In this document: piece by piece, positions 25,431 to 33,921 of the stretch
How the letters are laid out: the number at the start of each line of letters is the position of its first letter
Position numbering within the stretch: the stretch's first letter is position 1
Source: Anaerotruncus sp. MC2020
GTDB lineage: Bacteria; Bacillota; Clostridia; Oscillospirales; Ruminococcaceae
Assembly: GCA_000701945.1 (NCBI GenBank)
Contig: KL370840.1
Span: 1,144,709-1,208,708 of the forward strand
Reading direction: 5' to 3'
Length of the DNA: 64,000 nucleotides
Program-made: the position numbers and the translations under genes
The notes under the pieces: generated by a model
What the model was told of the DNA's origin: nothing
Databases searched by the model: none
What the model saw: only the letters and a program-made list of their open reading frames with translations

Positions 25431-27515
25431 ATGAAAAAAACTAAAATTGCGGCTTGTGCAGGCGTTTCAGCTCTGTGCCTCCTCATCGCGGCAACCGCCT
25501 TCGGCAGTCACTTGATCGGCGACGAGCATGACAGCTCCGAGCCCGCGACCGCCGACAGCAGCGCTCAGACAAGCACACAGAGCACAAAATCCGCGTCCGA
25601 AACCAAGACCGAGCCAGCGACCGAGTCTGCCACACAGCATATCAGTCCCGTGGAGACCGTCTCCGCTGAATGCGCTACCCAGCAGACAGTCAGCAAGACC
25701 ATATCCCGCGAAAACGGCAGCAATACGCTAAAACTCCCGCTTGCAGACTTCATCGAGGAGGGCGACAAGATAACCTCCTTCACCTTCGTCGTATACTCGG
25801 GAGACGGCAGCAATATCGGCGAATTCAAGGGCGGCTGCGGTATCTCCGTATCGGAGGACTGCCCCTCCGCCACCGACAAGGGCTGGTATCAGTCGGGAGA
25901 CTTCACCGCTCCCACGCAGGGCACCTACGGCGAGATAAAGTGGGACGTCCCCGCTGACATACGCGACTGCATCACTCCCGCGGGAGAGGTGCTCTTCGGC
26001 TACTGGTGGGGAGGCGCGGGCAGCGTTCGCATAGAAGAGGTCGTCTGCACCTATACGAGAACAAGAGCTATCCCCGTTGACGGCACTGTCTCTCAGCAGG
26101 TCGGCAAAAGCGTCAGCTACAGCAGCGCCGATAATACAATAAAAATCCCTACAGCAGGCTTTCTCCCCGAGGGAGCTGTCCCGCAGGCGGTGACCTTCAA
26201 TGTCAGCGCGGCTGGCAGCTTCCGCAAGTACACGGGAGGCTTCGGCTACAGCTCCTCCGCGGGAAGCTGTATGTCGCCCGATACGGCGTTCTTCACGGAC
26301 AGCTCATCGCTCTCGCTGACGTGGTTCGTGCCCGAGGAAGCCAAAAACTACATCGCAGAGGACGGTGAGCTTGTGCTTGGATACTGGTGGAGCGAACAGC
26401 CCTCGGTCACTCTCGGCGACGTTACCGTGAAATACAGCAGCGACGGCAGCGCTCCCGCACCTGTGAATACCGCGCCCGCTGCAACTACCGACAGCAAGCC
26501 CGCTGCTCCCGCAAATACGGGCTTCCGCAGCTCGGCGGAGATAGTCGGAGATATAAAGGTCGGCTGGAACCTCGGAAACACCCTCGACAGCTATAATACG
26601 GGCAAGAAGGGTCTCTCGACCGAGACCGGCTGGGGCAACCTCAAAACTACCGAGAAAATGATAGTCGGCGTCAAGGACGCGGGCTTCAACGCGATACGCA
26701 TCCCTGTTACGTGGGACGAACACATGGACGGTGACACCATTCAGCGTGAGTGGCTCGACCGCGTAAAGGAAGTCGTCGACTACGCGTACAACAACGATAT
26801 GTACGTCATCCTCAATATGCACCACGACGACTACATCTGGTTCGACCCGAACGACTCCGAGTACGCGGGCGACAGCGCTAAGCTCATCAGGATATGGGAA
26901 CAGATTTCCGACGAATTCAAGGACTACGGCGACCGCCTCCTCTTCGAGGGCATGAACGAGCCGCGTACAGTCGGCAGCTCCGCCGAGTGGACGGGCGGCA
27001 CTCCCGCAGAGCGCAAGATAGTCAACAAGTATGAGCAGGATTTCGTGGATACCGTCAGAAAATCAGGCGGCAACAACTCCGAGAGGACGCTTGTTGTCAC
27101 GAGCTATGCCGCCTCCGCAGAGGACGCCGCGATGAATGACGTTGTCGTACCGAACGACAGCCACGTTATCGTGTCGATACACTACTACGCTCCGTGGCGC
27201 TTCGCGGACGGTCAGACTACGACCTTCGGCGATTCCGAGAAGTCGGAGCTCGACGCGAAGTTCGCAAAGATGAAGAACAAGTTCGGCAGCACTCCCGTGA
27301 TAATCGGCGAGTTCGGCTGCGTGGCAGTCGCCGACGACGCGACGCGCGCGGACTACTACAAGTATTACATCTCCGCCGCAAAGGCGCAGGGCATCAAGTG
27401 CTTCATATGGGACAACGGCGTGCGCTCGGGCAAGGACGGCTTCGGCATCTACAACCGCGGCGCGCAGACCTGGAACGACACTATCCTCGCGGGGATAATG
27501 GACGGCGCTAAATAA
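25431..27515 (+). CDS. Secreted GH5 endoglucanase with two tandem CBM-like modules
   Basis: The start MKKTKIAACAGVSALCLL follows CAGGGGGCTTTAT. After the signal segment comes a Ser/Thr-rich linker (30-75), then two related modules of about 100 residues, each containing a glycine-rich strand and ending with FGYWW or LGYWW; they look like carbohydrate-binding modules. A Pro/Ala linker leads to the GH5 barrel (about 370-694): VGWNLGNTLD, NAIRIPVTW, ILNMHHD, the acid/base Glu in LFEGMNEPR near 508 and the nucleophile Glu in VIIGEFG near 626. It should cleave beta-1,4-glucan outside the cell. No dockerin is present, so it is not cellulosomal; attachment may rely on the N-terminal hydrophobic segment. 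Confidence 0.9.
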   Translation: MKKTKIAACAGVSALCLLIAATAFGSHLIGDEHDSSEPATADSSAQTSTQSTKSASETKTEPATESATQHISPVETVSAECATQQTVSKTISRENGSNTLKLPLADFIEEGDKITSFTFVVYSGDGSNIGEFKGGCGISVSEDCPSATDKGWYQSGDFTAPTQGTYGEIKWDVPADIRDCITPAGEVLFGYWWGGAGSVRIEEVVCTYTRTRAIPVDGTVSQQVGKSVSYSSADNTIKIPTAGFLPEGAVPQAVTFNVSAAGSFRKYTGGFGYSSSAGSCMSPDTAFFTDSSSLSLTWFVPEEAKNYIAEDGELVLGYWWSEQPSVTLGDVTVKYSSDGSAPAPVNTAPAATTDSKPAAPANTGFRSSAEIVGDIKVGWNLGNTLDSYNTGKKGLSTETGWGNLKTTEKMIVGVKDAGFNAIRIPVTWDEHMDGDTIQREWLDRVKEVVDYAYNNDMYVILNMHHDDYIWFDPNDSEYAGDSAKLIRIWEQISDEFKDYGDRLLFEGMNEPRTVGSSAEWTGGTPAERKIVNKYEQDFVDTVRKSGGNNSERTLVVTSYAASAEDAAMNDVVVPNDSHVIVSIHYYAPWRFADGQTTTFGDSEKSELDAKFAKMKNKFGSTPVIIGEFGCVAVADDATRADYYKYYISAAKAQGIKCFIWDNGVRSGKDGFGIYNRGAQTWNDTILAGIMDGAK

Positions 27516-27520
27516 CAGCA

Positions 27521-27547
27521 AGGGGACATCTTACGATGTCCCCTTTT
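27521..27547 (+). terminator. Terminator of the GH5 gene
   Basis: GGGGACATC and GATGTCCCC form a 9-bp stem with a TTAC loop and five T. Confidence 0.85.
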
Positions 27548-27550
27548 TGA

Positions 27551-27834
27551 TGCGCGAAATAATTCCGCGGGCATACCAATCGCAGAACGCCACAAAGGGA
27601 CGCCCTATCTTGCAGGGCGTCCCCTCTCCGAAAACGATTCACTGAATCGTTTTCGGATTCACCCCTTGCGGAGCGCACTTCGTACCCAAGGGCTCTGCCC
27701 TTGGAACCCGCCAAGGACGCTGTCCTTGGAACCTGCGGGGCTCCGCCCTCGACCCGCAAGCCTTTGTAAAGGCTTGAGCGAAACTTTCGGTTTCGCGCGG
27801 TAGTCTGTTCGGAGCGTTAGATACCTCCGCGCGG
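27551..27834 (+). repeat. Multi-hairpin dispersed repeat, copy 2
   Basis: Same order of elements as copy 1: near-palindromic CGCGAAATAATTCCGCG, GGGACGCCCT hairpin, a TCCGAAAACGATTCA hairpin in place of TCAGAAAACAGCCCA, then CCAAGGG, CCAAGGAC, GGGGC and CAAGCCTTT hairpins, ending in TACCTCCGCGCGG. The second hairpin has changed on both arms and still pairs. Confidence 0.88.
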
Positions 27835-27923
27835 TCAAAAAACTAACAGCTCATTTCCAAAATCCGAATTCTGCACACTCTCCACCTTAATATTACAAAG
27901 CGGAAAAATATTTCCGCTCCCTG

Positions 27924-27952
27924 TTGCTTTTTTATAAATAGTATGATATAAT
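27924..27952 (+). promoter_or_regulatory. Promoter of the cellobiose phosphorylase gene
   Basis: TTGCTT at 27924-27929 and TATAAT at 27947-27952, 17-base spacer. A hairpin AGCGGAAA/TTTCCGCT lies just upstream. Confidence 0.75.
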
Positions 27953-28024
27953 ATTTTTATATCATACTGCCGGGCTGTAAGCACTGCGGCTCTGCGGTAA
28001 AAAACGTGTTAGGAGTTAAACTAT

Positions 28025-30439
28025 ATGAAGTACGGACATTTCGACCTTGAAAACAAGGAATACGTCATCACTAACCCCGCTACTCCCGCGCCTTGGGCTA
28101 ATTACCTCGGCGACCCCGAGTACGGCGCTATGATATCCAATAACGCAGCCGGCTACAGCTTCGTCAAGTCGGGCGCTAACGGTCGTATCTCGCGCTTCCG
28201 CTTCAATTCCGATATGGCGCTCCCCGGACGCTACATCTATATCCGCGACAACGAGGCTAACGACTACTGGTCGGCTTCCTGGCAGCCCGTTGGCAAGCCC
28301 CTCGACAAGTACAAGAGCGAGTGCCGCCACGGTACTGCATATACAATTATTTCCGCTGAATATACAGGCATCAAGTCAGAGGTGACATACTACGTCCCCT
28401 ACGGCAAGACATATGAGGTCTGGCGCGCTAAGGTGACAAACGCATCCGACAAGGAGAGAAAGCTCTCCGTTTACGGTATGGTAGAGTTCACCAACGAGCC
28501 CAACTATGAGCAGGACCAGGTAAACCTCCAGTACACGCTGTTCATCACGCGTACAAGCTTCGAGGAGAACCGCATAATCCAGCATATGAACGAGAACACG
28601 GGCTTCGACGAGACAGGCTCCAACCACAAGGAGCGCTTCTTCGGCATGGTAGGTCAGCCCGTAACAGGCTATAACGGCTCGCTCAGCAACTTCATCGGTC
28701 CCTACAGGACCTTCTCCAATCCTATCGCTGTTGAATCAGGCAAGTGCGACGGCGTTATGAACTACAACTCCAATTCCTGCGGCGCGCTCCAGAGCGATAT
28801 CACCCTTGCTGCGGGCGAGACAAAGGAGTTCATCTTCATCATGGGTCAGCGCAACAGCGCTGAGGCTGCCGCTATACTCGACGAGTACAAGGCTGCGGGC
28901 AAGGTAGATGCCGAAATAAAGCAGCTCAAGGACTACTGGCACGGTCAGCTCGCTAACTTCCAGGTAGAGACTCCCTCGGACGAGTTCAACAATATGATAA
29001 ACGTATGGAACGCTTACCAGTGCTTCATCACTTTCATCTGGTCAAGAGCTGCTTCCTTCGTATACTGCGGTCTCCGCAACGGCTACGGCTACCGCGACAC
29101 AGTTCAGGACATTCAGGGCATCATCCACCTCGACCCCGAGCTTGCCGCTGAGAAGATACGCTTCATGCTCTCCGCTCAGGTAAGCAACGGCGGCGGTCTC
29201 CCGCTCGTTAAGTTCACCCACAATGCCGGTCACGAGACCTGCCCCGACGAGAACGACGAGCACAGCGTTTACGCTAAGGAGACAGGTCACCCCTCGTACC
29301 GCGCAGATGACGCTCTCTGGCTCTTCCCGACTATAGTCAAGTACCTCGGTGAGAGCGGCAACAAGGGCTTTCTCGACGAGGTCATCACCTACGCTGAGGA
29401 GGGCGGCGGAGAGGCTACCGTATACGAGCACCTCAAGAACGCTATCCGCTTCTCGCTCGAGAGACTCGGAAGCCACGATATGCCCGCAGGTCTCCACGCT
29501 GACTGGAACGACTGCCTCCGCCTCGGCGCGCAGGGCGAGTCCACATTCGTTGCGTTCCAGCTCTACTACGCTATGAACGTTATGACTGAGTTCGCTCAGA
29601 GCCGCGGCGACAATGACTACGTCGCTTTCATCACTGACGCTAAGGCTAAGCTCGCCTCCGCACTCGAGAAGTGCTGGGACGAGGACCGCTTCATCCGCGG
29701 TATCCGCGACAACGGCGTTATAGTCGGCGCTAAGAAGGACCCCGAGGCTAATATGTGGCTCAACCCGCAGAGCTGGTCCGTTATCTCGCGCTTTGCCTCC
29801 GCAGAGCAGGCTGACAAGGCTATGGACAGCGTTCACGATATCCTCAACACACCCTACGGCGCTAAGCTCCTCGAGCCGCCCTACAAATACCACCACTTCG
29901 AGGGCGCGCTCATGCAGGTGTTCAACCTCGATACAAAGGAAAACGGCGGTATCTTCTCGCAGTCTCAGGGCTGGCTGATACTCGCTGAGGCTCTCCTCGG
30001 TCACGGCGACCGTGCATTCGAGTACTTCCTCGAGAGCTCGCCTGCCGCTATGAACGACAAGGCTGAGATTCGCGTTATGGAGCCCTATGTTCACGGTCAG
30101 TTCACCGAGTCCAAGGCTTCTCCCTATGAGGGTCGCTCGCACGTTCACTGGCTCACAGGTACGGCTTCGACTGTTATGGTCGGCTGTGTCGAGGGTATCT
30201 GCGGTATGCGTCCAGACCTCGGCGGTCTCGCGATAGCTCCGTCTATCCCCGCTTCTTGGGACGGCTTCAAGATTTTCAAGAACTTCCGCGGCAAGAAGCT
30301 CAACATCACTGTTGACAACTCCGCGCACGTTCAGTCGGGCGTCAAGGAGCTCTACCTTAACGGTACGAAGCTCGACGGCAACTATGTTCCCGCGGACAAG
30401 CTCGCTGACACCAACGAGATAAAGGTCGTTCTCGGCTGA
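28025..30439 (+). CDS. GH94 cellobiose phosphorylase
   Basis: The 804-residue length and the sequence MKYGHFDLENKEYVITNPATP match cellobiose phosphorylases of GH94, which split cellobiose with phosphate into glucose 1-phosphate and glucose in the cytoplasm; no signal peptide is present. The catalytic Asp lies in LHADWNDCL near residue 495, and RNGYGYRDTVQD and the phosphate-site region with HVHWLTGTAST are seen. Cellodextrin or chitobiose phosphorylase would be the alternatives, but these usually differ in length. The gene follows the GH5 enzyme, forming a cellulose-to-glucose-phosphate path. Codon use is strongly biased, as in highly expressed genes. AGGAGTTAAACTAT precedes the ATG. Confidence 0.92.
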   Translation: MKYGHFDLENKEYVITNPATPAPWANYLGDPEYGAMISNNAAGYSFVKSGANGRISRFRFNSDMALPGRYIYIRDNEANDYWSASWQPVGKPLDKYKSECRHGTAYTIISAEYTGIKSEVTYYVPYGKTYEVWRAKVTNASDKERKLSVYGMVEFTNEPNYEQDQVNLQYTLFITRTSFEENRIIQHMNENTGFDETGSNHKERFFGMVGQPVTGYNGSLSNFIGPYRTFSNPIAVESGKCDGVMNYNSNSCGALQSDITLAAGETKEFIFIMGQRNSAEAAAILDEYKAAGKVDAEIKQLKDYWHGQLANFQVETPSDEFNNMINVWNAYQCFITFIWSRAASFVYCGLRNGYGYRDTVQDIQGIIHLDPELAAEKIRFMLSAQVSNGGGLPLVKFTHNAGHETCPDENDEHSVYAKETGHPSYRADDALWLFPTIVKYLGESGNKGFLDEVITYAEEGGGEATVYEHLKNAIRFSLERLGSHDMPAGLHADWNDCLRLGAQGESTFVAFQLYYAMNVMTEFAQSRGDNDYVAFITDAKAKLASALEKCWDEDRFIRGIRDNGVIVGAKKDPEANMWLNPQSWSVISRFASAEQADKAMDSVHDILNTPYGAKLLEPPYKYHHFEGALMQVFNLDTKENGGIFSQSQGWLILAEALLGHGDRAFEYFLESSPAAMNDKAEIRVMEPYVHGQFTESKASPYEGRSHVHWLTGTASTVMVGCVEGICGMRPDLGGLAIAPSIPASWDGFKIFKNFRGKKLNITVDNSAHVQSGVKELYLNGTKLDGNYVPADKLADTNEIKVVLG

Positions 30440-30450
30440 AAATAGTATAG

Positions 30451-30478
30451 AAAGGGCGCTCGCATGAGCGCCTTTTTC
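30451..30478 (+). terminator. Terminator of the GH94 gene
   Basis: GGCGCTC and GAGCGCC with a GCAT loop, extended by A/T pairs and followed by five T. Confidence 0.87.
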
Positions 30479-30577
30479 AATTTGTAATGCGTAATCGCTT
30501 CCCACCGAAAGCAGATTATGCCGTTTGTGCAGACTGAGCGAGCTTGCGAGCGGCAACGAAATATGGGGGCAGGGGTG

Positions 30578-30720
30578 ACTCCCCACAGTGTGGGGAGATG
30601 TCAGCGAAGCTGACAGAGGGGACGGGCTGTTCAGCTGTGTACCCCGGCAGGGTCTGGGGCGGCGCCCCAGCGGATTGTCAAGGCAGAGCCTTGACCAGAG
30701 TCCAGAGACGGAGTCTCTGG
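30578..30720. repeat. Intergenic cluster of short perfect palindromes
   Basis: The gap after the GH94 terminator holds at least five consecutive inverted repeats with tiny loops: CTCCCCAC/GTGGGGAG, TGTCAGC/GCTGACA, CTGGGGC/GCCCCAG, GTCAAGGC/GCCTTGAC and CCAGAGAC/GTCTCTGG. The style (7-8-bp arms, 3-base loop) is that of the multi-hairpin repeats elsewhere but the sequences differ. No gene is seen between 30480 and 30806. Confidence 0.8.
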
Positions 30721-30805
30721 TTGACTTTTTTGCATATTTATGATAGAATAATACATAATGTCATGCAGTTCTGTATGAGTTTCACAGTGGAACGGAGGTG
30801 GGCGC

Positions 30806-31252
30806 ATGGAGCTTATCATCGCTTTGATAGTCATTATCGTCTTCTGCAAGATTCTCGGCGTGAGCAACGAAATGCTCGTTCTTGGCGGGCTCGTTCTCAT
30901 CGAGCTGACTATCGTGCTGATGATGTTCATGTTCGCGTTCTTCTGCGTGTGTATGCTCTTCACCAAGCGAAAAGAAGCTAAATTCACACGCGTGGACAAG
31001 GCTCCGAAGGGTAACTTCAAGGTCGCCTACTATGAGGTCGACGGCAATGAGTGCCCCTGCATTTTCCCCAGTGAGATGATTCTAAACGACAAAATGTACC
31101 GAACCGACCGCACCTACCACGTCCTATACAGCAAGCGGAGCGGCAAGGTCTACGATATATGGACGATACTGACCTGCATCCTCGGCTTCATTTCAAGCGC
31201 CTTCGCGGTCTTCCTGACCATGCAGATAGTGTCGATAATACCGATGTTTTAA
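30806..31252 (+). CDS. Small membrane protein of unknown function
   Basis: A 148-residue protein starting after ACGGAGGTGGGCGC. Two hydrophobic segments occupy residues 3-55, a soluble middle part (about 55-118) contains a DGNECPCIFPSEM cysteine pair and many basic residues, and a last TM segment ends the protein (LTCILGFISSAFAVFLTMQIV). I do not recognise the family. The ArsR gene follows by 11 bases and is likely co-transcribed. Confidence 0.6.
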   Translation: MELIIALIVIIVFCKILGVSNEMLVLGGLVLIELTIVLMMFMFAFFCVCMLFTKRKEAKFTRVDKAPKGNFKVAYYEVDGNECPCIFPSEMILNDKMYRTDRTYHVLYSKRSGKVYDIWTILTCILGFISSAFAVFLTMQIVSIIPMF

Positions 31253-31263
31253 GGAGTGAGTTT

Positions 31264-31614
31264 ATGGGAGAGCATATTTGCGGCGATAATACCGTCCATC
31301 AGGATATAGTCGACAGAGTGTCGGGCGAGATGCCTGATGAATCCGCACTCTACGACGCGGCTGAACTGCTCAAGGTCTTCGGCGACCCGACAAGGCTGAG
31401 GATTATCTCGGCTCTGTGCAGGAGCGAGCTCTGCGTCTGCGACATCGCAAGACTGCTCGGCATGACTCAGTCCGCGATATCGCATCAGCTCCGCGTCCTC
31501 AAGCAGGCAAGGCTCGTCAACACCCGCCGCGACGGCAAGACGATATTCTACTCGCTCTGCGACGAGCACGTACAGCGTATCTTCTACTGCGCGCTCGACC
31601 ACGTCATGGAGTAA
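31264..31614 (+). CDS. ArsR/SmtB family metal-responsive repressor
   Basis: The start MGEHICGDNTVHQDIVDRV at 31264 follows AAGGAGTGAGTTT; 116 residues. The winged helix reads LLKVFGDPTRLRIISALCRSELCVCDIARLLGMTQSAISHQLRVLKQARLV. The ELCVCD motif on the alpha3 helix is the CXC metal-binding site of CadC/SmtB-type sensors, and the N-terminal Cys/His residues could add ligands, which suggests Cd/Pb/Zn-type sensing. No metal transporter is adjacent; neighbours are a membrane protein and a CPBP protease. Confidence 0.85.
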   Translation: MGEHICGDNTVHQDIVDRVSGEMPDESALYDAAELLKVFGDPTRLRIISALCRSELCVCDIARLLGMTQSAISHQLRVLKQARLVNTRRDGKTIFYSLCDEHVQRIFYCALDHVME

Positions 31615-31737
31615 AATATGTCGAATTAACAATTTGTTCATATACTAAATGTAAAAAAATAACATTAACTCTATATAAATATGATATAATGATAGGCGGA
31701 ACAAAATCGGCAGATGTGCCGTCAAGGAGGTGGTCGG

Positions 31738-32895
31738 ATGAGCGATGACAATAAAAACAGCATAGTAAACGTTATCGACGAGTTCGACTACTCTACGCAG
31801 AACGACGCCTATAACGAAAAATTCAAGAAATGGCGCCGAAATAAGGACAACCACTGCGCCTTCAACTACTCCGCAAACAAGAACGAGAAGGTCTACATCG
31901 AGAGTAAGGGCTTCGTCGCGCACTCCGTTGAGGAGGCGGAAAAAGACTCCCTGACCCATATCTTCTACATCATCGGCATCGCCGCTCTGATATGGGCTGT
32001 CACCGAGGACGCCGTCAGCAAGCTCGGCATCTCACTGCTCTCCCTGCTCGGACTGAATATACATACCAACTTCTTCAACTCCTCCGTCTACGGCGGGAGC
32101 ATTGAGATAGTCACCGCACTGATAGCGGTGTCCGTGCTGAAGATAGTTGTCCCCTCCATATATGCGCATATACGCTTCAAGCTCCCGCGGAAGGTCGAAT
32201 TCATGGGGCGCATGAATAACAGCCTCGCCCTCGTCGGAGCAATTTCCATGACGCTCATCGTCTGTACGGCTATGAGCCTCCCGACTGCGTACTCCAGTGA
32301 ATCAAAGGAGATATACGACTACTTCCGAAGCATAGACGCCGACCTCTACGTCTGGGACCAGAAGGAATTCCTGATGTATACGATTTTCGACGTCATCATC
32401 ATGTCAGTGCTGTCGGAGATGTTCTTCCGCGGCGCTATGTTCGCGGCTCTGCGGCAGTTCGGCGACCCCTTCGCCATTGTCATGACCGCTCTGACCGCGG
32501 GTCTGCTCACGCAGGACTTCCGCGCAATGCCCATAACAATACTGGTATCCCTCGTCGCGGGCTATGGTATGGTCAGCAGCGGTACGATGTTCACGGCGAT
32601 TTCGGTCAGCATAGTCTACAAGATGTACAGCCTCGCACTGCTCATACTCGAGACCGACCGAACAGAAAAAATGCCGCTCACACGCAATATCTTCATGATG
32701 ATTGCGCTCGCGGTCGGGATAGTCGGCTTTATCGTGTTCTGGTTAGGCTTCGTCCGCAGAAAAAAGGGCGGGATAGCCCGCTACAGCTCAGAATACTCCA
32801 AGTGGAAGCGCCTCGGCTTCTCGCTCAAGACCTTCCCCTATTCGGCTGTACTGCTGATATGCCTCGCATACGCGGCAATGAGGCTGACACAATGA
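31738..32895 (+). CDS. CPBP family intramembrane metalloprotease-like protein
   Basis: The 385-residue protein starts after AAGGAGGTGGTCGG. A cytoplasmic N-terminus of about 75 residues is followed by some eight TM segments. The CPBP (Abi, Rce1-like) signature appears as SEMFFRGAMFAALRQFG near residue 225, with Ser in place of the first Glu of the usual EExxxR. A later FRAMPI and GYGMVSSGTM region would hold the third and fourth motifs, although the expected histidines are not clear. Activity is therefore uncertain. Its stop codon overlaps the tadA start (ATGA). Confidence 0.65.
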   Translation: MSDDNKNSIVNVIDEFDYSTQNDAYNEKFKKWRRNKDNHCAFNYSANKNEKVYIESKGFVAHSVEEAEKDSLTHIFYIIGIAALIWAVTEDAVSKLGISLLSLLGLNIHTNFFNSSVYGGSIEIVTALIAVSVLKIVVPSIYAHIRFKLPRKVEFMGRMNNSLALVGAISMTLIVCTAMSLPTAYSSESKEIYDYFRSIDADLYVWDQKEFLMYTIFDVIIMSVLSEMFFRGAMFAALRQFGDPFAIVMTALTAGLLTQDFRAMPITILVSLVAGYGMVSSGTMFTAISVSIVYKMYSLALLILETDRTEKMPLTRNIFMMIALAVGIVGFIVFWLGFVRRKKGGIARYSSEYSKWKRLGFSLKTFPYSAVLLICLAYAAMRLTQ

Positions 32896-33365
32896 CGGAC
32901 AAGTATATGGAGCGCGCCCTCGAACTCGCACGCGACGCCTTCAAGGCGGGTGAGGTACCCGTCGGAGCGGTGGTCGTGAGAAAATCCACGGGCGAGATAG
33001 TCGGCGAGGGACGAAATATGCGCGAGGGAGCCAAAAACGCTCTCGCACACGCTGAAATAATGGCGATAGATGAGGCTTGCAGGAGGCTCGGCGGCTGGAG
33101 GCTGCCCGACTGCACGCTGTATGTCACGCTCGAGCCGTGCCCGATGTGCTGCGGCGCGATAATCAACTCCCGCATAGATACGGTCTGCTTCGGCGCGTAT
33201 GACCTCAAAAGCGGGTCGGCGGTGTCGGTGCAGAGGATGTTCGAGTACCCCTACAACTACAAGCCCGAGGTCATCGGCGGCATCATGGAGGACGAGTGCG
33301 CGGAGCTTCTGTCGCAGTTTTTCGCGGAGCTCAGGCTGAAACGGAAAAATAAGAATAAAAGCTGA
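32892..33365 (+). CDS. tadA: tRNA-specific adenosine deaminase
   Basis: TadA deaminates A34 of tRNA-Arg(ACG) to inosine. The 157-residue protein starts MTDKYMERALELARDAFKAGEVPVGAVVV at 32892, overlapping the previous stop by four bases. The zinc site is complete: HAEIMAI (His and catalytic Glu) and PCPMCCGAI (two Cys). The C-terminal FFAELRLKRKNK is typical. Length is normal. Confidence 0.95.
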   Translation: MTDKYMERALELARDAFKAGEVPVGAVVVRKSTGEIVGEGRNMREGAKNALAHAEIMAIDEACRRLGGWRLPDCTLYVTLEPCPMCCGAIINSRIDTVCFGAYDLKSGSAVSVQRMFEYPYNYKPEVIGGIMEDECAELLSQFFAELRLKRKNKNKS

Positions 33366-33391
33366 GGGCGGATTTTTATCCGCCCTTTTTT
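33366..33391 (+). terminator. Terminator of tadA
   Basis: GGGCGGAT and ATCCGCCC with a TTTT loop and a run of six T. Confidence 0.92.
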
Positions 33392-33394
33392 GCT

Positions 33395-33680
33395 GCGCGC
33401 GGAGGTATCTGACGATTTGAATAAACTGCCGCGCGAACATCGGGATTCCAAAGGGGCTGTGTCCCTTTGGCAGAGACCAGAGGCGGCGCCTCTGGTCGCC
33501 GCTTATAGTTTTAAAAGCGGCGAAATAAAAACCGAAGGGCGCTCTGCAAGGGGATGAATTTCAAAACAGCCCAGTGGGCTGTTTTGAAAGAGGGGAGGCT
33601 CTGCAAGAGAGAGCCTCCCCTTATAGAAGTCCGCAGTCGGTATGCCCGCGGAATTATTCCGCGCGTGATAACAATGCCTT
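33395..33680 (-). repeat. Multi-hairpin dispersed repeat, copy 3a (inverted)
   Basis: Read on the minus strand it begins like copy 1 (GGCATTGTTATCACGCGCGG, CGCGGAATAATTCCGCG, a GGGGAGGCTCT hairpin, a TTCAAAACAGCCCA hairpin, CATCCCCTTGCAGAGCG) and ends alike (GTTTATTCAAATCG, TACCTCCGCGCGC). The middle differs: CGCCGCTT, GACCAGAGGC and CCAAAGGG hairpins replace the CCAAGGG series. Confidence 0.85.
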
Positions 33681-33760
33681 TTGTTTCAAAACAGTCCACT
33701 GGACTGTTTTGAAAGGCTAAAAATACTTATTATTGATTATTTCGCCGCCATAGACGTCGA

Positions 33761-33864
33761 CCAAGGGCTCTGCCCTTGGAACCCGCCAAAGACGCTGTCC
33801 TTGGAACCTGCGGGGCTCTGCCCTCGACCCGCAAGCCTTTGAAAAGGCTTGAGCGAAACTTTCG
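33761..33864 (+). repeat. Multi-hairpin dispersed repeat, copy 3b (partial, direct)
   Basis: This is the right-hand half of copy 1 in direct orientation: CCAAGGG, CCAAAGAC/GTCCTTGG, GGGGC and CAAGCCTTT hairpins and GCGAAACTTTCG. A separate TTTCAAAACAGTCCA hairpin stands between it and copy 3a at about 33684-33715. Confidence 0.85.
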
Positions 33865-33921
33865 AATTTGTGTCTGCGAGTTATTCATAGCGGAAGCTCC
33901 TTCCGCTCAGTTGGCGTGCTG

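Noticed and set aside
2138..33864. Interpreting the multi-hairpin blocks as a CRISPR array
   Set aside because: There is no regular repeat-spacer spacing, the repeats are palindromes of differing sequence, and no cas genes are present.
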